A stretch of 64,000 nucleotides of DNA from assembly GCA_964543995.1 (NCBI GenBank), contig CAZJBB010000001.1, forward strand, positions 13,781-77,780, written 5' to 3'. This document shows, in pieces, positions 17,625 through 27,060 of the stretch. The stretch comes from CAIXTV01 sp964543995. GTDB taxonomy: Bacteria; Bacteroidota; Bacteroidia; Bacteroidales; CAIXTV01. Position numbers and translations under genes: made by a program. Numbering within the stretch: position 1 is the stretch's first letter; every line of letters begins with the position of its first letter. Under the pieces are notes generated by a model that had not been told where the DNA came from, did not search any database, and saw only the letters and a list, made by a program, of their open reading frames with translations.

Positions 17625-20600
17625 CAAATTGCTGGTTGAAGCCCCATCACCAAAACTCCAAGTTTGATTTAACAAAGTTCCACCAGCCAAATTACTGGAA
17701 TCAGAAAAAGTGGTTAGGCTTCCTAAACAATGATTAACGGAAGAAAAATTAGCCACTGGTAATGGATACACTGTTGTAGTATGAGAAATTGCAGCAGTAC
17801 ATCCTTTGCTATCTGTGACTTGCAAGATGGTATTAAACGAACCGGAAACGGAATATTGATGTGTTGGTTGGATCATACTAGAGCTTGATCCATCTCCAAA
17901 AGTCCAGTTCAAATTGGAAATATTTGCTCCACCAAAGGCCATAGAAGTTTGTATAAATTGTGCAGAATTGTACAAACAAACCGGACTTACTGAAAATTGT
18001 GGCAAAGGAAGGGTGTCAACTGAAACCGATTGTATTAAAGTATCGATACATCCTTTTGCATTGGTAACGGTTAAAGACACATTGTGGATACCCGGAGATG
18101 TAAATGTGTGGTTTGGATTCTGCAAAATACTGGTACTTCCATCTCCAAAATTCCAATTCCAAGAAATATTCATACTTCCATGAGATATTGAGGCATCTGT
18201 GAAATGAGTAGGGGTGTTGGCACAAACGGTATCAGCATAGAAGTGTATTTCGGGTAGTGAATCGAAAATAAAACTTTTGGTAACCGTTGAAATGCAATTA
18301 AGGGCGTTGTTCACCGTGAGTTGGATATTATAGGTCCCAACCATACCATAACCGGTAACCGGATTTTGTAGAGTTGAAGTCATCCCATTCCCAAAATCCC
18401 AAAACCAACTTGTTATTGGAAATCCTAAACCGTTTGTTGAATCCAAAAGCAAAGTAGGCTGCCCCAAGCAAGAGGGGACTATAGAAAAATTAGCTAAAGG
18501 ATGTGGGTATACGGTAACAGCTTGAGTGATTTGGTTTGAGCAACCATTATTATCCGTTACTTTTAATACGGTATTGATAAGCCCTGAAGTATCAAAAACA
18601 TGAGTAGGATTTTGAACCGTAGCGTTTGCATTAAGTCCAAATGTCCAATTCCATTGGCTTATTGGAGCACCATGAGTGATTGAGCTTTCTTGGAAACTTG
18701 TAGGAACACCTCTACAAACAACGTCTGAGGTAAAAGCAGGTGAGGGGAGAGAGTCAACCCAAACATTTCCAGTTATGGTATCAGAGCATCCATTTAAGTT
18801 AAAAACAATAAACTTAACACTATGTGACCCAGGAGCAACATATACATGAGTCGGGTTCTGATGAATGGTATCAATTGAGTTGTCACCAAATGACCATTTC
18901 CATTTATACAGAATACTACCCCCTTGTAGATTTGATATGTCACTAAAATGAGTTGGATTACCTAAACAAACCGTATCAAAGGTGAACTGTGCATCAGGGA
19001 TCGGATTTACTGTATTGGTATGCGAAATGGTATCAAGGCAACCGTATTGGTCACCAACAATGAGAGTGGTTATATAAGCTCCGGGGTTATTGTAAGTATG
19101 TCCTGGATTTTGTGAAGTAGCTGAAGGGGTTCCATCACCAAAATTCCATAAATATGAAGTAATGACTCCGTTAGAAGTAGTTGATTGGCTGGTAAAACTG
19201 ACTTGCATGTTTGATGCACAACTTAAGGAGGAAGTTATTGCAAATGCAGCATTGGGTTGTTGGCGGATAATTACATTTTTAGAAATGGAATCAGTGCACC
19301 CCATTGAGTTTGTTAAAATTAACCTTGCTACAAAAGTTCCGCTTGAATTATATTGGTGAGAAGGATTGGTTAGTGTGGAAGTGGCTCCATCTCCAAATTT
19401 CCAAAGTCGTGAAATTATCGGATATGTTGAACTACTCATATCGGTAAACTGAGTTATGGTGCCCAAGCAAGTATTTGTGTAACTGAAGTTTGGGGAGGGT
19501 TTCAAATAAATAATTACCAAACGAGAAATCGTACTAGTACACCCGCTGGTTCCTGTAACGTGTAGGGTCACGGTATAATTTCCTCCAACCGCATAAGTAT
19601 GATTTGGGCTTTGCTGAGTCGAAGTAGTACCGTCGCCAAACTGCCAGAGCCATGAAAGTATGGGTCCTCCACTTGTAGTAGAGGAATCGGTAAAATGAAT
19701 TTGAACTCCTGCGCAATTACTTGTAAAGTTAAAGTTTGCCGTTGTTTTAACAACTACTATTTTTAGTGTTGTATCAGTTGTACCACATCCATAAGTTGAG
19801 GAATTTGCTGCCGTGAGCTTTACATAATATACTCCTGGGTTCAGGTAGGTGTGTGATACATTAGGTGTTGGATTGATTGAAGTACCAAGTATTGGACCTG
19901 CTTGAGTTCCATCACCAAAATCCCAATAATAGAAAGTAGCTGGATTAGCAGCACAAAAATTTGGATGTGATTGATTTATAAATGTTGTAGGGCTATTAGC
20001 ACATGTGGTATCTGCACTCAGTGCAAAAACAGCGACCGGTTTTTTATAGATACTGATTGGATAATACACTTGATAACTTGAACCACAACTATTTATTGTT
20101 GATAACCGGATCATAAAAGCAGAATTATTACCAGCAGAATCGCATGTTGGATGAGAATAGGTGTGATATAATGTATCTCCGGGCAAGCGACCCACAGGAA
20201 GTGAATCTACTTGGTAGTCTCCCCACGTAATGTAAGTTAAAGTTGTAGGAGTGATATTTGAGCTTGTATTTATTATACTTAGCGTTAAAGGAGTACAGCC
20301 CACGTTAGTACCGGAAATGGGAGGGGTAAATTCAGCAACAGGATTGCTAATAATAGAAAGTGTATCTATTGTAGAACTTACGCACCCGTTTAAACCAACA
20401 GCAGAAAACTCCACATGATAATAACCTGTGCTTGTATAAAAGTTCGAGATTGAAGTAGTCATGGTAAAAGGTGTAACCACATTTTGTGGTCCTAAACCTT
20501 GATCCCAGTTAACTGTGAAATGCGAAATAGTATTTGTGTCTGAATAATTATAAACTTTTACTTCAATAGGAAGAGCTTCTATTGAAGGAAGGCATATGTG

Positions 20601-20990
20601 AAAATTACTGGATTGCCAATAATACGTATTTGGTCTTTGTTTTACTTTTATAAGCATCGAAAATGAAGATGAACAATTATGTATTGTGTCAGTAGATAAT
20701 AAAGTCACATGATAGTAATTGAAACTTCCCCCAACATTATCAGGAAAAATATGACTAGGACTAGAGGCCGTAGAAGTAGTTCCATCCCCAAAAGTCCAAA
20801 TATACTTCAAACTTACTCCCATTGAGGTATTATTGAAGGTGACAGGTAAACCTGAACAAACTATGGTATCTGACGCAGTAAACCCGGTGCTTGGAGGGCA
20901 TTGGGCTTCTGACATCACGGAAATTAATAAAAAAGAGAAGGCTAAAAAGAATTTAATTCCTTGAAATAAACATAATTGTATCGTTTTCAT
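17622..20990 (-). CDS. PKD-repeat surface protein, N-terminal part (prematurely terminated)
   Basis: A 1122-residue frame starting with a Sec signal peptide (hydrophobic about 12-28, ending MSEAQC). About 11 typical PKD domains follow plus two degenerate units around residues 130-310. Motifs such as WTFGDGTTS, LWKFGDGATS and NWNFGDGSTS recur every 80-90 residues. The frame stops at a TAA inside a PKD domain. Without that stop the gene would run to 13242 as one protein of about 2,580 residues with a C-terminal sorting domain. As it stands, this half is exported to the periplasm but lacks the type IX signal. It is followed in frame by the fragment at 13242-17570. Confidence 0.85.
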   Translation of the reverse strand: MKTIQLCLFQGIKFFLAFSFLLISVMSEAQCPPSTGFTASDTIVCSGLPVTFNNTSMGVSLKYIWTFGDGTTSTASSPSHIFPDNVGGSFNYYHVTLLSTDTIHNCSSSFSMLIKVKQRPNTYYWQSSNFHICLPSIEALPIEVKVYNYSDTNTISHFTVNWDQGLGPQNVVTPFTMTTSISNFYTSTGYYHVEFSAVGLNGCVSSTIDTLSIISNPVAEFTPPISGTNVGCTPLTLSIINTSSNITPTTLTYITWGDYQVDSLPVGRLPGDTLYHTYSHPTCDSAGNNSAFMIRLSTINSCGSSYQVYYPISIYKKPVAVFALSADTTCANSPTTFINQSHPNFCAANPATFYYWDFGDGTQAGPILGTSINPTPNVSHTYLNPGVYYVKLTAANSSTYGCGTTDTTLKIVVVKTTANFNFTSNCAGVQIHFTDSSTTSGGPILSWLWQFGDGTTSTQQSPNHTYAVGGNYTVTLHVTGTSGCTSTISRLVIIYLKPSPNFSYTNTCLGTITQFTDMSSSTYPIISRLWKFGDGATSTLTNPSHQYNSSGTFVARLILTNSMGCTDSISKNVIIRQQPNAAFAITSSLSCASNMQVSFTSQSTTSNGVITSYLWNFGDGTPSATSQNPGHTYNNPGAYITTLIVGDQYGCLDTISHTNTVNPIPDAQFTFDTVCLGNPTHFSDISNLQGGSILYKWKWSFGDNSIDTIHQNPTHVYVAPGSHSVKFIVFNLNGCSDTITGNVWVDSLPSPAFTSDVVCRGVPTSFQESSITHGAPISQWNWTFGLNANATVQNPTHVFDTSGLINTVLKVTDNNGCSNQITQAVTVYPHPLANFSIVPSCLGQPTLLLDSTNGLGFPITSWFWDFGNGMTSTLQNPVTGYGMVGTYNIQLTVNNALNCISTVTKSFIFDSLPEIHFYADTVCANTPTHFTDASISHGSMNISWNWNFGDGSTSILQNPNHTFTSPGIHNVSLTVTNAKGCIDTLIQSVSVDTLPLPQFSVSPVCLYNSAQFIQTSMAFGGANISNLNWTFGDGSSSSMIQPTHQYSVSGSFNTILQVTDSKGCTAAISHTTTVYPLPVANFSSVNHCLGSLTTFSDSSNLAGGTLLNQTWSFGDGASTSNL

Positions 20991-21054
20991 AGTACCTTTA
21001 AATATTAGATTTATTAATGAATTATTATCAATAATAATGGATTATTAGGTATAA

Positions 21055-21062
21055 CAAATGTA
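21055..21062 (-). promoter_or_regulatory. Putative -7 promoter element for the PKD gene
   Basis: TACATTTG on the minus strand matches TAnnTTTG and lies 65-72 bp upstream of the PKD-gene start. No exact -33 TTG is present. Confidence 0.4.
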
Positions 21063-21118
21063 AATTTCAAGGTTACTTATAAACGTTATCTAGAAGTTAA
21101 AACCAGTCTTTTAAGCCG

Positions 21119-21135
21119 TTTAGAATGATTCTAAA
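21119..21135. promoter_or_regulatory. 17-bp palindrome of Fur/PerR-like 7-1-7 form
   Basis: TTTAGAATGATTCTAAA is a perfect inverted repeat about one central base. Its core TTAGAAT-G-ATTCTAA has the 7-1-7 layout of Fur-superfamily boxes (PerR: TTATAATnATTATAA). It sits about 78 bp upstream of the predicted PKD-gene transcription start, which is far for simple repression, so assignment is tentative. Confidence 0.3.
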
Positions 21136-21370
21136 TAATTTTAAATTCCTTTAATTATCAGGCCTTTTGATAAATGGGATGTGGAGGCTATCAATGAATT
21201 TTGGTTACGAATTTTTGGAAATATTTACTTGTAATACTGAATAAATTATCCAAGCTTACTTCAATAATTATTACAACTTTTTATAGCAATGACTATAAAT
21301 ACAGCAAAAATCGAAGTTCGACAAATATTTTTGTTAAATTTTAAATACTTTCGAAAATTTATCCGAAAAT

Positions 21371-22519
21371 TTATTGTTCTTTGACATTTAAAACATCTCT
21401 CAACTGATTGCCAATCACCATAAAAGCAAGAACTATAAACATAATGGCTAAGCCAGGAATAAAAGCCAAATAAGCGGAATCCAAAATAATAAAACGGTAA
21501 TTTTCTTTAATCATCATACCCCAAGAAGGAATGGGAGGTTGTATTCCAATTCCTAAAAAACTAAGGCCAGCCTCAATGAGAATCGCAGATGCGAAATTTG
21601 CCGCGGATAGAATAATGATGGAAGAGGTAATATTAGGGAGGATGTGTTTGAAAATAATCCTGCTGTTTTTATACCCCAGAGCTCTGGCAGCCTCTACGTA
21701 CTCAAGTTCTCTGATACTGATAATTTGACCGCGAACAACACGTGCTACTTCAACCCACATGGTTAATCCAATAGCGATAAATACTTGCCAAAATCCTTTT
21801 CCAAGAGCAAAAGTGATAGCAATAACCAAAAGTAAGGTGGGGATGGACCAAACTACATTAATAAACCACATGATTAAATTGTCGATCCAGCCTTTAAAAT
21901 ATCCGGCAAGAGAACCTAACAAAACACCTACAAAAAGGGATATCATCACTGAAATGATCCCTACCGATAAACTCACCCTTGCACCAATAATTAACTGGCT
22001 TAAGTAATCTCTGCCAAAGGAATCAGTACCTAACCAAAATGTTTTTTTTACTATATGTTCTTCAATAAGTTTTTGTTTAGGATATCCTTTGTCATGCGTA
22101 GATATTTTTGAAAAAGGAATGCTTTGAGTACTACTTTTAGCAACAGTTTCATCAGAATATGGTCTGTATTCAATGGTTGAATCAGTAATTTGATATGATT
22201 CAATAGGAATTAATTTTTTATTTGATTTTTCACCAAAAAGCATCTTTTTGAAGAAAAAGCTTTCTGTATTAGGTTCATTTCCATCTATCTCTAGAAATGT
22301 AATAAAGAACCCCGGCTTTTGTGTCGCTATTTCTAGAATTTGCGTATTGGCATAGGGGGTGGAATCCGGAGTAATTGCATAGCCCAAAACGGCAAGCAGA
22401 AACACAATACCAATAAAAATCACCGAAATTAGGCTGGTTTTATGTCGCAAAAATTTCATTACAGCGGATGTATTTAGGGTATCTGCCGAAACAATTTGCT
22501 TTTTCTTAAATAACCTCAT
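21371..22519 (-). CDS. ABC transporter permease, DppC/OppC family
   Basis: A 382-residue inner-membrane permease. After a first helix (about 28-50) comes an unusually long periplasmic segment (about 50-165), then LGTDSFGRDYLSQLIIGARVSL and five more helices. The cytoplasmic EAA loop EAARALGYKNSRIIFKHILPN (starting near 284) contacts the ATPase. The family imports di/oligopeptides or related solutes. It stands alone: no binding protein, partner permease or ATPase is nearby. It is longer than the roughly 300 residues usual for DppC because of the extra-cytoplasmic insertion. Confidence 0.87.
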   Translation of the reverse strand: MRLFKKKQIVSADTLNTSAVMKFLRHKTSLISVIFIGIVFLLAVLGYAITPDSTPYANTQILEIATQKPGFFITFLEIDGNEPNTESFFFKKMLFGEKSNKKLIPIESYQITDSTIEYRPYSDETVAKSSTQSIPFSKISTHDKGYPKQKLIEEHIVKKTFWLGTDSFGRDYLSQLIIGARVSLSVGIISVMISLFVGVLLGSLAGYFKGWIDNLIMWFINVVWSIPTLLLVIAITFALGKGFWQVFIAIGLTMWVEVARVVRGQIISIRELEYVEAARALGYKNSRIIFKHILPNITSSIIILSAANFASAILIEAGLSFLGIGIQPPIPSWGMMIKENYRFIILDSAYLAFIPGLAIMFIVLAFMVIGNQLRDVLNVKEQ

Positions 22520-22552
22520 TCAACCTAATCTTTAACATGAATTATTTTCAGA

Positions 22553-22560
22553 CAAAAATA
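22553..22560 (-). promoter_or_regulatory. Putative -7 promoter element for the ABC permease
   Basis: TATTTTTG on the minus strand matches TAnnTTTG and lies 34-41 bp upstream of the permease start. It faces a divergent element at 22579-22586. Confidence 0.42.
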
Positions 22561-22578
22561 GGATTATTTCTTTTGGTT

Positions 22579-22586
22579 ACCTTTGC
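22579..22586 (+). promoter_or_regulatory. Putative -7 promoter element for the 22641 gene
   Basis: TACCTTTG matches TAnnTTTG, 55 bp before the chosen start at 22641, and is divergent to the permease promoter. Confidence 0.4.
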
Positions 22587-22640
22587 AAAATAAAATTGAA
22601 ATTCTTTAGTTTAAAACATACTAACTTCAATTTAATCCAA

Positions 22641-23492
22641 ATGAAACGAATAAACTGCATTCTAATTTTATTTTTAATTTTTTCAAGCACAATATTGAAA
22701 GCCCAAACTCAATTTGCCAATGAAGCTCAATTGAAGTCTTTCCCTTCTACCACTACCTATGTTGTTATGGAGGATACCCAACTTTCCTTATTCAATAACA
22801 GCATCACAGATTTAATGAAGAAACTTTGGACGATTACACCCTTTAAAGTGATCTCCGCCCAAGAATTTAATAAGCTGAATAAGAGCCCTCAGAATTCATT
22901 TATCTACATTTCTCTTGCTCAGCTTACGAAATATGGAAAAGCTGACAACGACAACATTTACAATATCTTGAATTTAATTTTAGGGGATAAGTCAGGGGAC
23001 ATTAACAAAATGCCGGATTTAGGTTCTATACCCCTTTCTTATGAAGAAGACAACGAAGGTTATGTCTACAAATTAGGCGGTTTGCTTTTGGCAATGCAAT
23101 ATTACGTCAATTATAAAATTCAAAACCCTAAGGACAAAATTGAAGATTTGGCTAAAAAATATGTAGCCGAAGTAAAAAGCAAAGAACTCTGGTTATTAGC
23201 TACTGATATGGCTTCTGAAGTCAATACCTTAGATAAAATTAAAAAAGTTTATCCTTATCAGGTAAAACTGGTAAGTGAAGAAGAAATTGAGAAGGCCATT
23301 GATTTAAAAAATCCAAACGTTGCCATCCTTCATAAAATTGGCCCGGCTGAAACCTCCAAAAATGGGGGGCAATGCTGGAAGTTTATCATCTCTTTAAAAG
23401 AGGGTAAACCCTTATACTTCGACCAACACAAAATAGACAATTCTCATCCCAATGGCTTACTGATAGAGGATTTTAAGAACTTCGCAAAATAA
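22641..23492 (+). CDS. Exported protein of unknown function
   Basis: I chose the ATG at 22641 (283 residues) because it starts a proper signal peptide, MKRINCILILFLIFSSTILK ending in A-Q. A longer frame from TTG at 22596 would put 15 extra residues before it. The mature protein is mixed alpha/beta, has no recognisable catalytic motif and contains one Cys near the C-terminus. I do not recognise the family. It is followed 19 bp later by ettA, and it is transcribed away from the ABC permease. Confidence 0.7.
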   Translation: MKRINCILILFLIFSSTILKAQTQFANEAQLKSFPSTTTYVVMEDTQLSLFNNSITDLMKKLWTITPFKVISAQEFNKLNKSPQNSFIYISLAQLTKYGKADNDNIYNILNLILGDKSGDINKMPDLGSIPLSYEEDNEGYVYKLGGLLLAMQYYVNYKIQNPKDKIEDLAKKYVAEVKSKELWLLATDMASEVNTLDKIKKVYPYQVKLVSEEEIEKAIDLKNPNVAILHKIGPAETSKNGGQCWKFIISLKEGKPLYFDQHKIDNSHPNGLLIEDFKNFAK

Positions 23493-23511
23493 TATAAATT
23501 AAACTCATAAC

Positions 23512-25188
23512 ATGGCAGACGACAAGAAAATTATTTTTTCAATGGTGGATGTAAGTAAAATATTTCCACCCAACAAAACAGTATTAAGCAATATTTATCT
23601 TTCCTTTTATTATGGAGCAAAAATAGGTGTAATTGGGTTGAATGGCTCAGGGAAATCCACCCTATTGAAAATTATTGCAGGTCTCGAAAAATCTTTTTTA
23701 GGGGAAGTGGTTTTTTCTCCGGGTTATAGCATTGGATTTTTATCGCAAGAACCGGAATTGGACGATTCTAAAACGGTTAAAGAAATTGTTCAGGAAGGGG
23801 TTCAACCCATTGTAGACATGCTAAAAGAATATGAAGAAGTAAATAATCGTTTTGCTGAACCCATGTCCGATGATGAAATGGATAAGTTAATTAACCGCCA
23901 GGGTGAATTGACTGAATTGATTGAACAACATGACGCTTGGGAACTCGATACCAAACTCGAACGAGCCATGGATGCATTGCAATGTCCGGAGGGAGATTGC
24001 TTAGTTAAAACCTTATCAGGAGGAGAAAGAAGAAGAGTCGCTTTATGTCGCCTTTTACTTTCTGAACCTGATATTTTATTATTAGATGAACCTACCAACC
24101 ATTTAGATGCAGAATCTATAGAATGGCTTGAACAACATTTGAAACAATATAAAGGAACGGTTATCGCCGTTACCCACGATAGGTATTTCTTAGATAATGT
24201 TGCCGGTTGGATTTTAGAACTCGACCGTGGGATAGGAATTCCCTGGCAAGGAAATTATTCTTCTTGGTTAGATCAAAAAACCAAAAGAATGGCCATGGAA
24301 GAAAAATTCGAAACCAAGCATAAGAAGACCTTGGAACGGGAGCTGGAATGGGTAAGAATGTCACCCAAAGCCCGCCATGCCAAAGGGAAGGCCCGTTTAT
24401 CGGCTTATGAAAGACTGCTCGACGAAGATATCAAACAAAAAGAAGAACGCTTGGAAATATACATTCCCAATGGTCCTCGATTGGGTGATAAAGTTATTAT
24501 TGCCGAAAACGTAACTAAAGCATTTGATGATAAAATTCTATATGAAAATCTTTCGTTTTCATTGCCACCTGCCGGTATTGTTGGAGTAATAGGGCCCAAT
24601 GGGGCGGGAAAAACCACCCTATTCCGATTAATTATGGGCATGGATACCCCTAACGAGGGTACCTTTACCACTGGCGAAACCGTAAAAGTAGCATACATTG
24701 ATCAGGCTCATTCTGAAATTGATCCCGAAAAAAACGTTTGGGAAGTCATTTCGGAAGGTAACGAACAAATGCAATTGGGAGGCAGACTGGTGAATTCTAG
24801 GGCTTACGTTGCACGTTTTAATTTTAGTGGTGCCGATCAAGGTAAAAAATCGGGTGTGCTCTCCGGTGGAGAAAGAAACCGTATGCATTTAGCACTGACC
24901 CTCAAATCAGAAGCCAATGTGCTTTTGCTCGATGAGCCTACGAATGACATTGATGTGAACACCTTACGAGCATTGGAAGAGGGACTTGAAAATTTTGCCG
25001 GTTGTGCAGTTATTATTTCTCATGATCGTTGGTTCCTAGATAGAGTGGCTACCCATATTTTAGCCTTTGAAGGGAATGCTCAAGTGTATTTCTTCGAAGG
25101 TTCGTATTCTGAGTATGAAGAAAACAAGAAAAAACGATTGGGCGATACGTCACAAAAGAAATTCCGGTATAAAAAACTGATTCATTAA
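23512..25188 (+). CDS. ettA: Energy-dependent translational throttle protein EttA (ABC-F)
   Basis: A 558-residue soluble protein with two ABC ATPase domains and no membrane helices. Walker A motifs are GLNGSGKST (first domain) and GPNGAGKTT (second). The signatures are LSGGERRRVAL and LSGGERNRMHL, each followed by LLLDEPTN. The linker includes the charged helical arm expected of EttA, which binds the ribosomal E site and gates the first peptide-bond cycle according to ATP level. Length matches EttA (about 555) rather than the longer Uup or antibiotic-resistance ABC-F proteins. Confidence 0.9.
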   Translation: MADDKKIIFSMVDVSKIFPPNKTVLSNIYLSFYYGAKIGVIGLNGSGKSTLLKIIAGLEKSFLGEVVFSPGYSIGFLSQEPELDDSKTVKEIVQEGVQPIVDMLKEYEEVNNRFAEPMSDDEMDKLINRQGELTELIEQHDAWELDTKLERAMDALQCPEGDCLVKTLSGGERRRVALCRLLLSEPDILLLDEPTNHLDAESIEWLEQHLKQYKGTVIAVTHDRYFLDNVAGWILELDRGIGIPWQGNYSSWLDQKTKRMAMEEKFETKHKKTLERELEWVRMSPKARHAKGKARLSAYERLLDEDIKQKEERLEIYIPNGPRLGDKVIIAENVTKAFDDKILYENLSFSLPPAGIVGVIGPNGAGKTTLFRLIMGMDTPNEGTFTTGETVKVAYIDQAHSEIDPEKNVWEVISEGNEQMQLGGRLVNSRAYVARFNFSGADQGKKSGVLSGGERNRMHLALTLKSEANVLLLDEPTNDIDVNTLRALEEGLENFAGCAVIISHDRWFLDRVATHILAFEGNAQVYFFEGSYSEYEENKKKRLGDTSQKKFRYKKLIH

Positions 25189-25202
25189 TATCGATCTTTT
25201 GT

Positions 25203-25679
25203 ATGATAATAATTAACAAGGAAAGACTTGATGCACTTAGTAAAGTGGCCTCCGACAGTCCCAGGTTGCGAACCATACATTGTTTTCATGAGGGACCGGA
25301 AGACACCCTACAAAGAATGTTGAATGCCATTGAACCCAACAGTTATATTTGTCCTCACCGCCACTTGAACCCCGACAAAAGAGAAATTTTTCTTTTGGTA
25401 AGAGGAAGTGGAGCTGTTTTTACTTTTCATGATGATGGAAAAATATCCGAATTCTTCATTCTGGATGTTTCCCAGGGAAATTATGGGGTGGAAATTCCAA
25501 TAGGAATTTGGCACACAGTAATTGCTTTAGAGCCGGAAACCGTATTTTATGAATTCAAAGACGGACCCTATGCTCCCATTAATGATAAAGACTTTGCCCC
25601 TTGGGCGCCCCGAGAAGGAGAATCTGAAGTCGCTAACTACATAGATTATTTGACAAAACATTTAAATTTACAGTCCTAA
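25203..25679 (+). CDS. WbuC family cupin-fold metalloprotein
   Basis: A 158-residue cupin. The putative metal-binding set lies in CPHRHLNPDKREIF (His52, His54, Glu61), with a later His in IGIWHTVIAL, and EFKDGPYAP is typical of the WbuC family. WbuC genes are often found in O-antigen loci, but the reaction is not established. Its stop overlaps the hisS start by one base (TAATG), so the two are translationally linked without an obvious functional link. Confidence 0.82.
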   Translation: MIIINKERLDALSKVASDSPRLRTIHCFHEGPEDTLQRMLNAIEPNSYICPHRHLNPDKREIFLLVRGSGAVFTFHDDGKISEFFILDVSQGNYGVEIPIGIWHTVIALEPETVFYEFKDGPYAPINDKDFAPWAPREGESEVANYIDYLTKHLNLQS

Positions 25680-27046
25680 TGGCCCTACAAAAATTTTCAG
25701 TACCCAAAGGAACCAGAGACTTTCTGCCCAAAGAATCGGCAAGAAGAAATTTTATTTTTTCTACCCTCAAAGACGTATTTGAGCTTTTTGGATATCAGCC
25801 TATTGAAACTCCATCCATGGAGAACCTTTCAACTTTACTTGGAAAATATGGTGATGAAGGTGATAAATTGGTTTTTAGAATTTTAAATTCAGGAGATTTT
25901 TTAGGTCAGGCTAGCGATGAACACAAACTAAGCTCACAATCCTTACTTCCTCATATTACTGAAAAAGGCTTGCGATATGACCTTACGGTTCCTTTTGCCC
26001 GTTTTGTTGTACAACACAGAGACCAATTGGTTTTCCCATTCAAACGTTTTCAGATTCAACCCGTTTGGCGTGCCGATCGGCCTCAAAAAGGCAGGTACCG
26101 TGAGTTTTATCAATGCGACGTAGATGTCATCGGAAGCAATTCTTTGCTCAATGAGGTTGAACTCATTCGCATCATCACCGAAGTTTTCAAACGACTTCAT
26201 GTGAATGTAAAAATCCACATCAATAATCGGAAAATTTTAGCCGGTATTGTTGAAGCATTAAACCTTTCTGATCGGTTGACAGACATTACAGTGGCAATTG
26301 ATAAATTGGATAAAATAGGAATTGAAAAAGTAAACGAGGAATTGAGATCCAAAGGGATTGGGGAAGAAGCCATTACAAAATTGCAACCTATTTTTATACT
26401 GGATGGTTCTCATAGTGAGAAAATCAAGTCCATTTCCAATCTGATTTCAAGTTCTGAAATTGGAATGAAGGGCGTGGAAGAAATGCATGCCTTATGGCAA
26501 TATCTAAATTCCCTTGATGCCTGCGACCCGGTAATTTTTGATTTATCTTTAGCCAGAGGGCTAAACTATTACACCGGAACCATTCTCGAGGTAAGAGCTT
26601 CCGATGTTCAAATGGGAAGCATTTGCGGAGGTGGACGATACGATAATTTGACCGGAATATTTGGCTTACCGGATGTTTCCGGCGTAGGCATTTCTTTCGG
26701 TGCCGATCGTATTTATGATGTTATGAATGAATTGAATGTATTTCCGGAACAACAAGAAAGTTCCACCAAAGTCTTATTGGTCAACTTTGGTGGCAAAGAA
26801 GCCGATTTTGCATTGGGATTACTTGAAAAAATACGCAGTATGAATATTGCATCGGAATTATACCCTGATACTGTTAAAATCGGGAAACAATTTGCCTATG
26901 CCGACAACAAAAAGATTCAATTTGTTGTTATAGCCGGAAGCAACGAAATTGAAAACGGAACCCTTTCCATTAAAAACATGAAATCCGGTGAGCAAAAAAC
27001 CGTTTCAATACACGAAGGCATACAATTCATATCCTCGTCAATTTAA
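25679..27046 (+). CDS. hisS: Histidyl-tRNA synthetase
   Basis: A 455-residue class II aminoacyl-tRNA synthetase. It shows motif 2 (QIQPVWRADRPQKGRYREFYQCDVD, starting near 123), the histidine-specific block LARGLNYYTGTI, and motif 3 GGGRYDNLTG to GADRI. An anticodon-binding domain occupies the last 90 residues. It charges tRNA-His with histidine in the cytoplasm. Length fits the family. It starts by one-base overlap with the WbuC gene. Confidence 0.95.
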   Translation: MALQKFSVPKGTRDFLPKESARRNFIFSTLKDVFELFGYQPIETPSMENLSTLLGKYGDEGDKLVFRILNSGDFLGQASDEHKLSSQSLLPHITEKGLRYDLTVPFARFVVQHRDQLVFPFKRFQIQPVWRADRPQKGRYREFYQCDVDVIGSNSLLNEVELIRIITEVFKRLHVNVKIHINNRKILAGIVEALNLSDRLTDITVAIDKLDKIGIEKVNEELRSKGIGEEAITKLQPIFILDGSHSEKIKSISNLISSSEIGMKGVEEMHALWQYLNSLDACDPVIFDLSLARGLNYYTGTILEVRASDVQMGSICGGGRYDNLTGIFGLPDVSGVGISFGADRIYDVMNELNVFPEQQESSTKVLLVNFGGKEADFALGLLEKIRSMNIASELYPDTVKIGKQFAYADNKKIQFVVIAGSNEIENGTLSIKNMKSGEQKTVSIHEGIQFISSSI

Positions 27047-27060
27047 AATCCAACTCCATT

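Larger units (their letters stand above)
20991..21370. other. 380-bp non-coding stretch upstream of the PKD gene
   Basis: The region separates the permease stop from the PKD-gene start, both on the minus strand. I see a -7-like element (21055-21062) and a 17-bp perfect palindrome (21119-21135). The rest is AT-rich with no gene, repeat or clear terminator. Confidence 0.6.

Noticed and set aside
13242..20990. Periodic motifs about every 250-280 bp that could suggest a CRISPR-like or satellite array
   Set aside because: The period matches coding PKD domains of 80-90 residues; the DNA copies are diverged and in frame.
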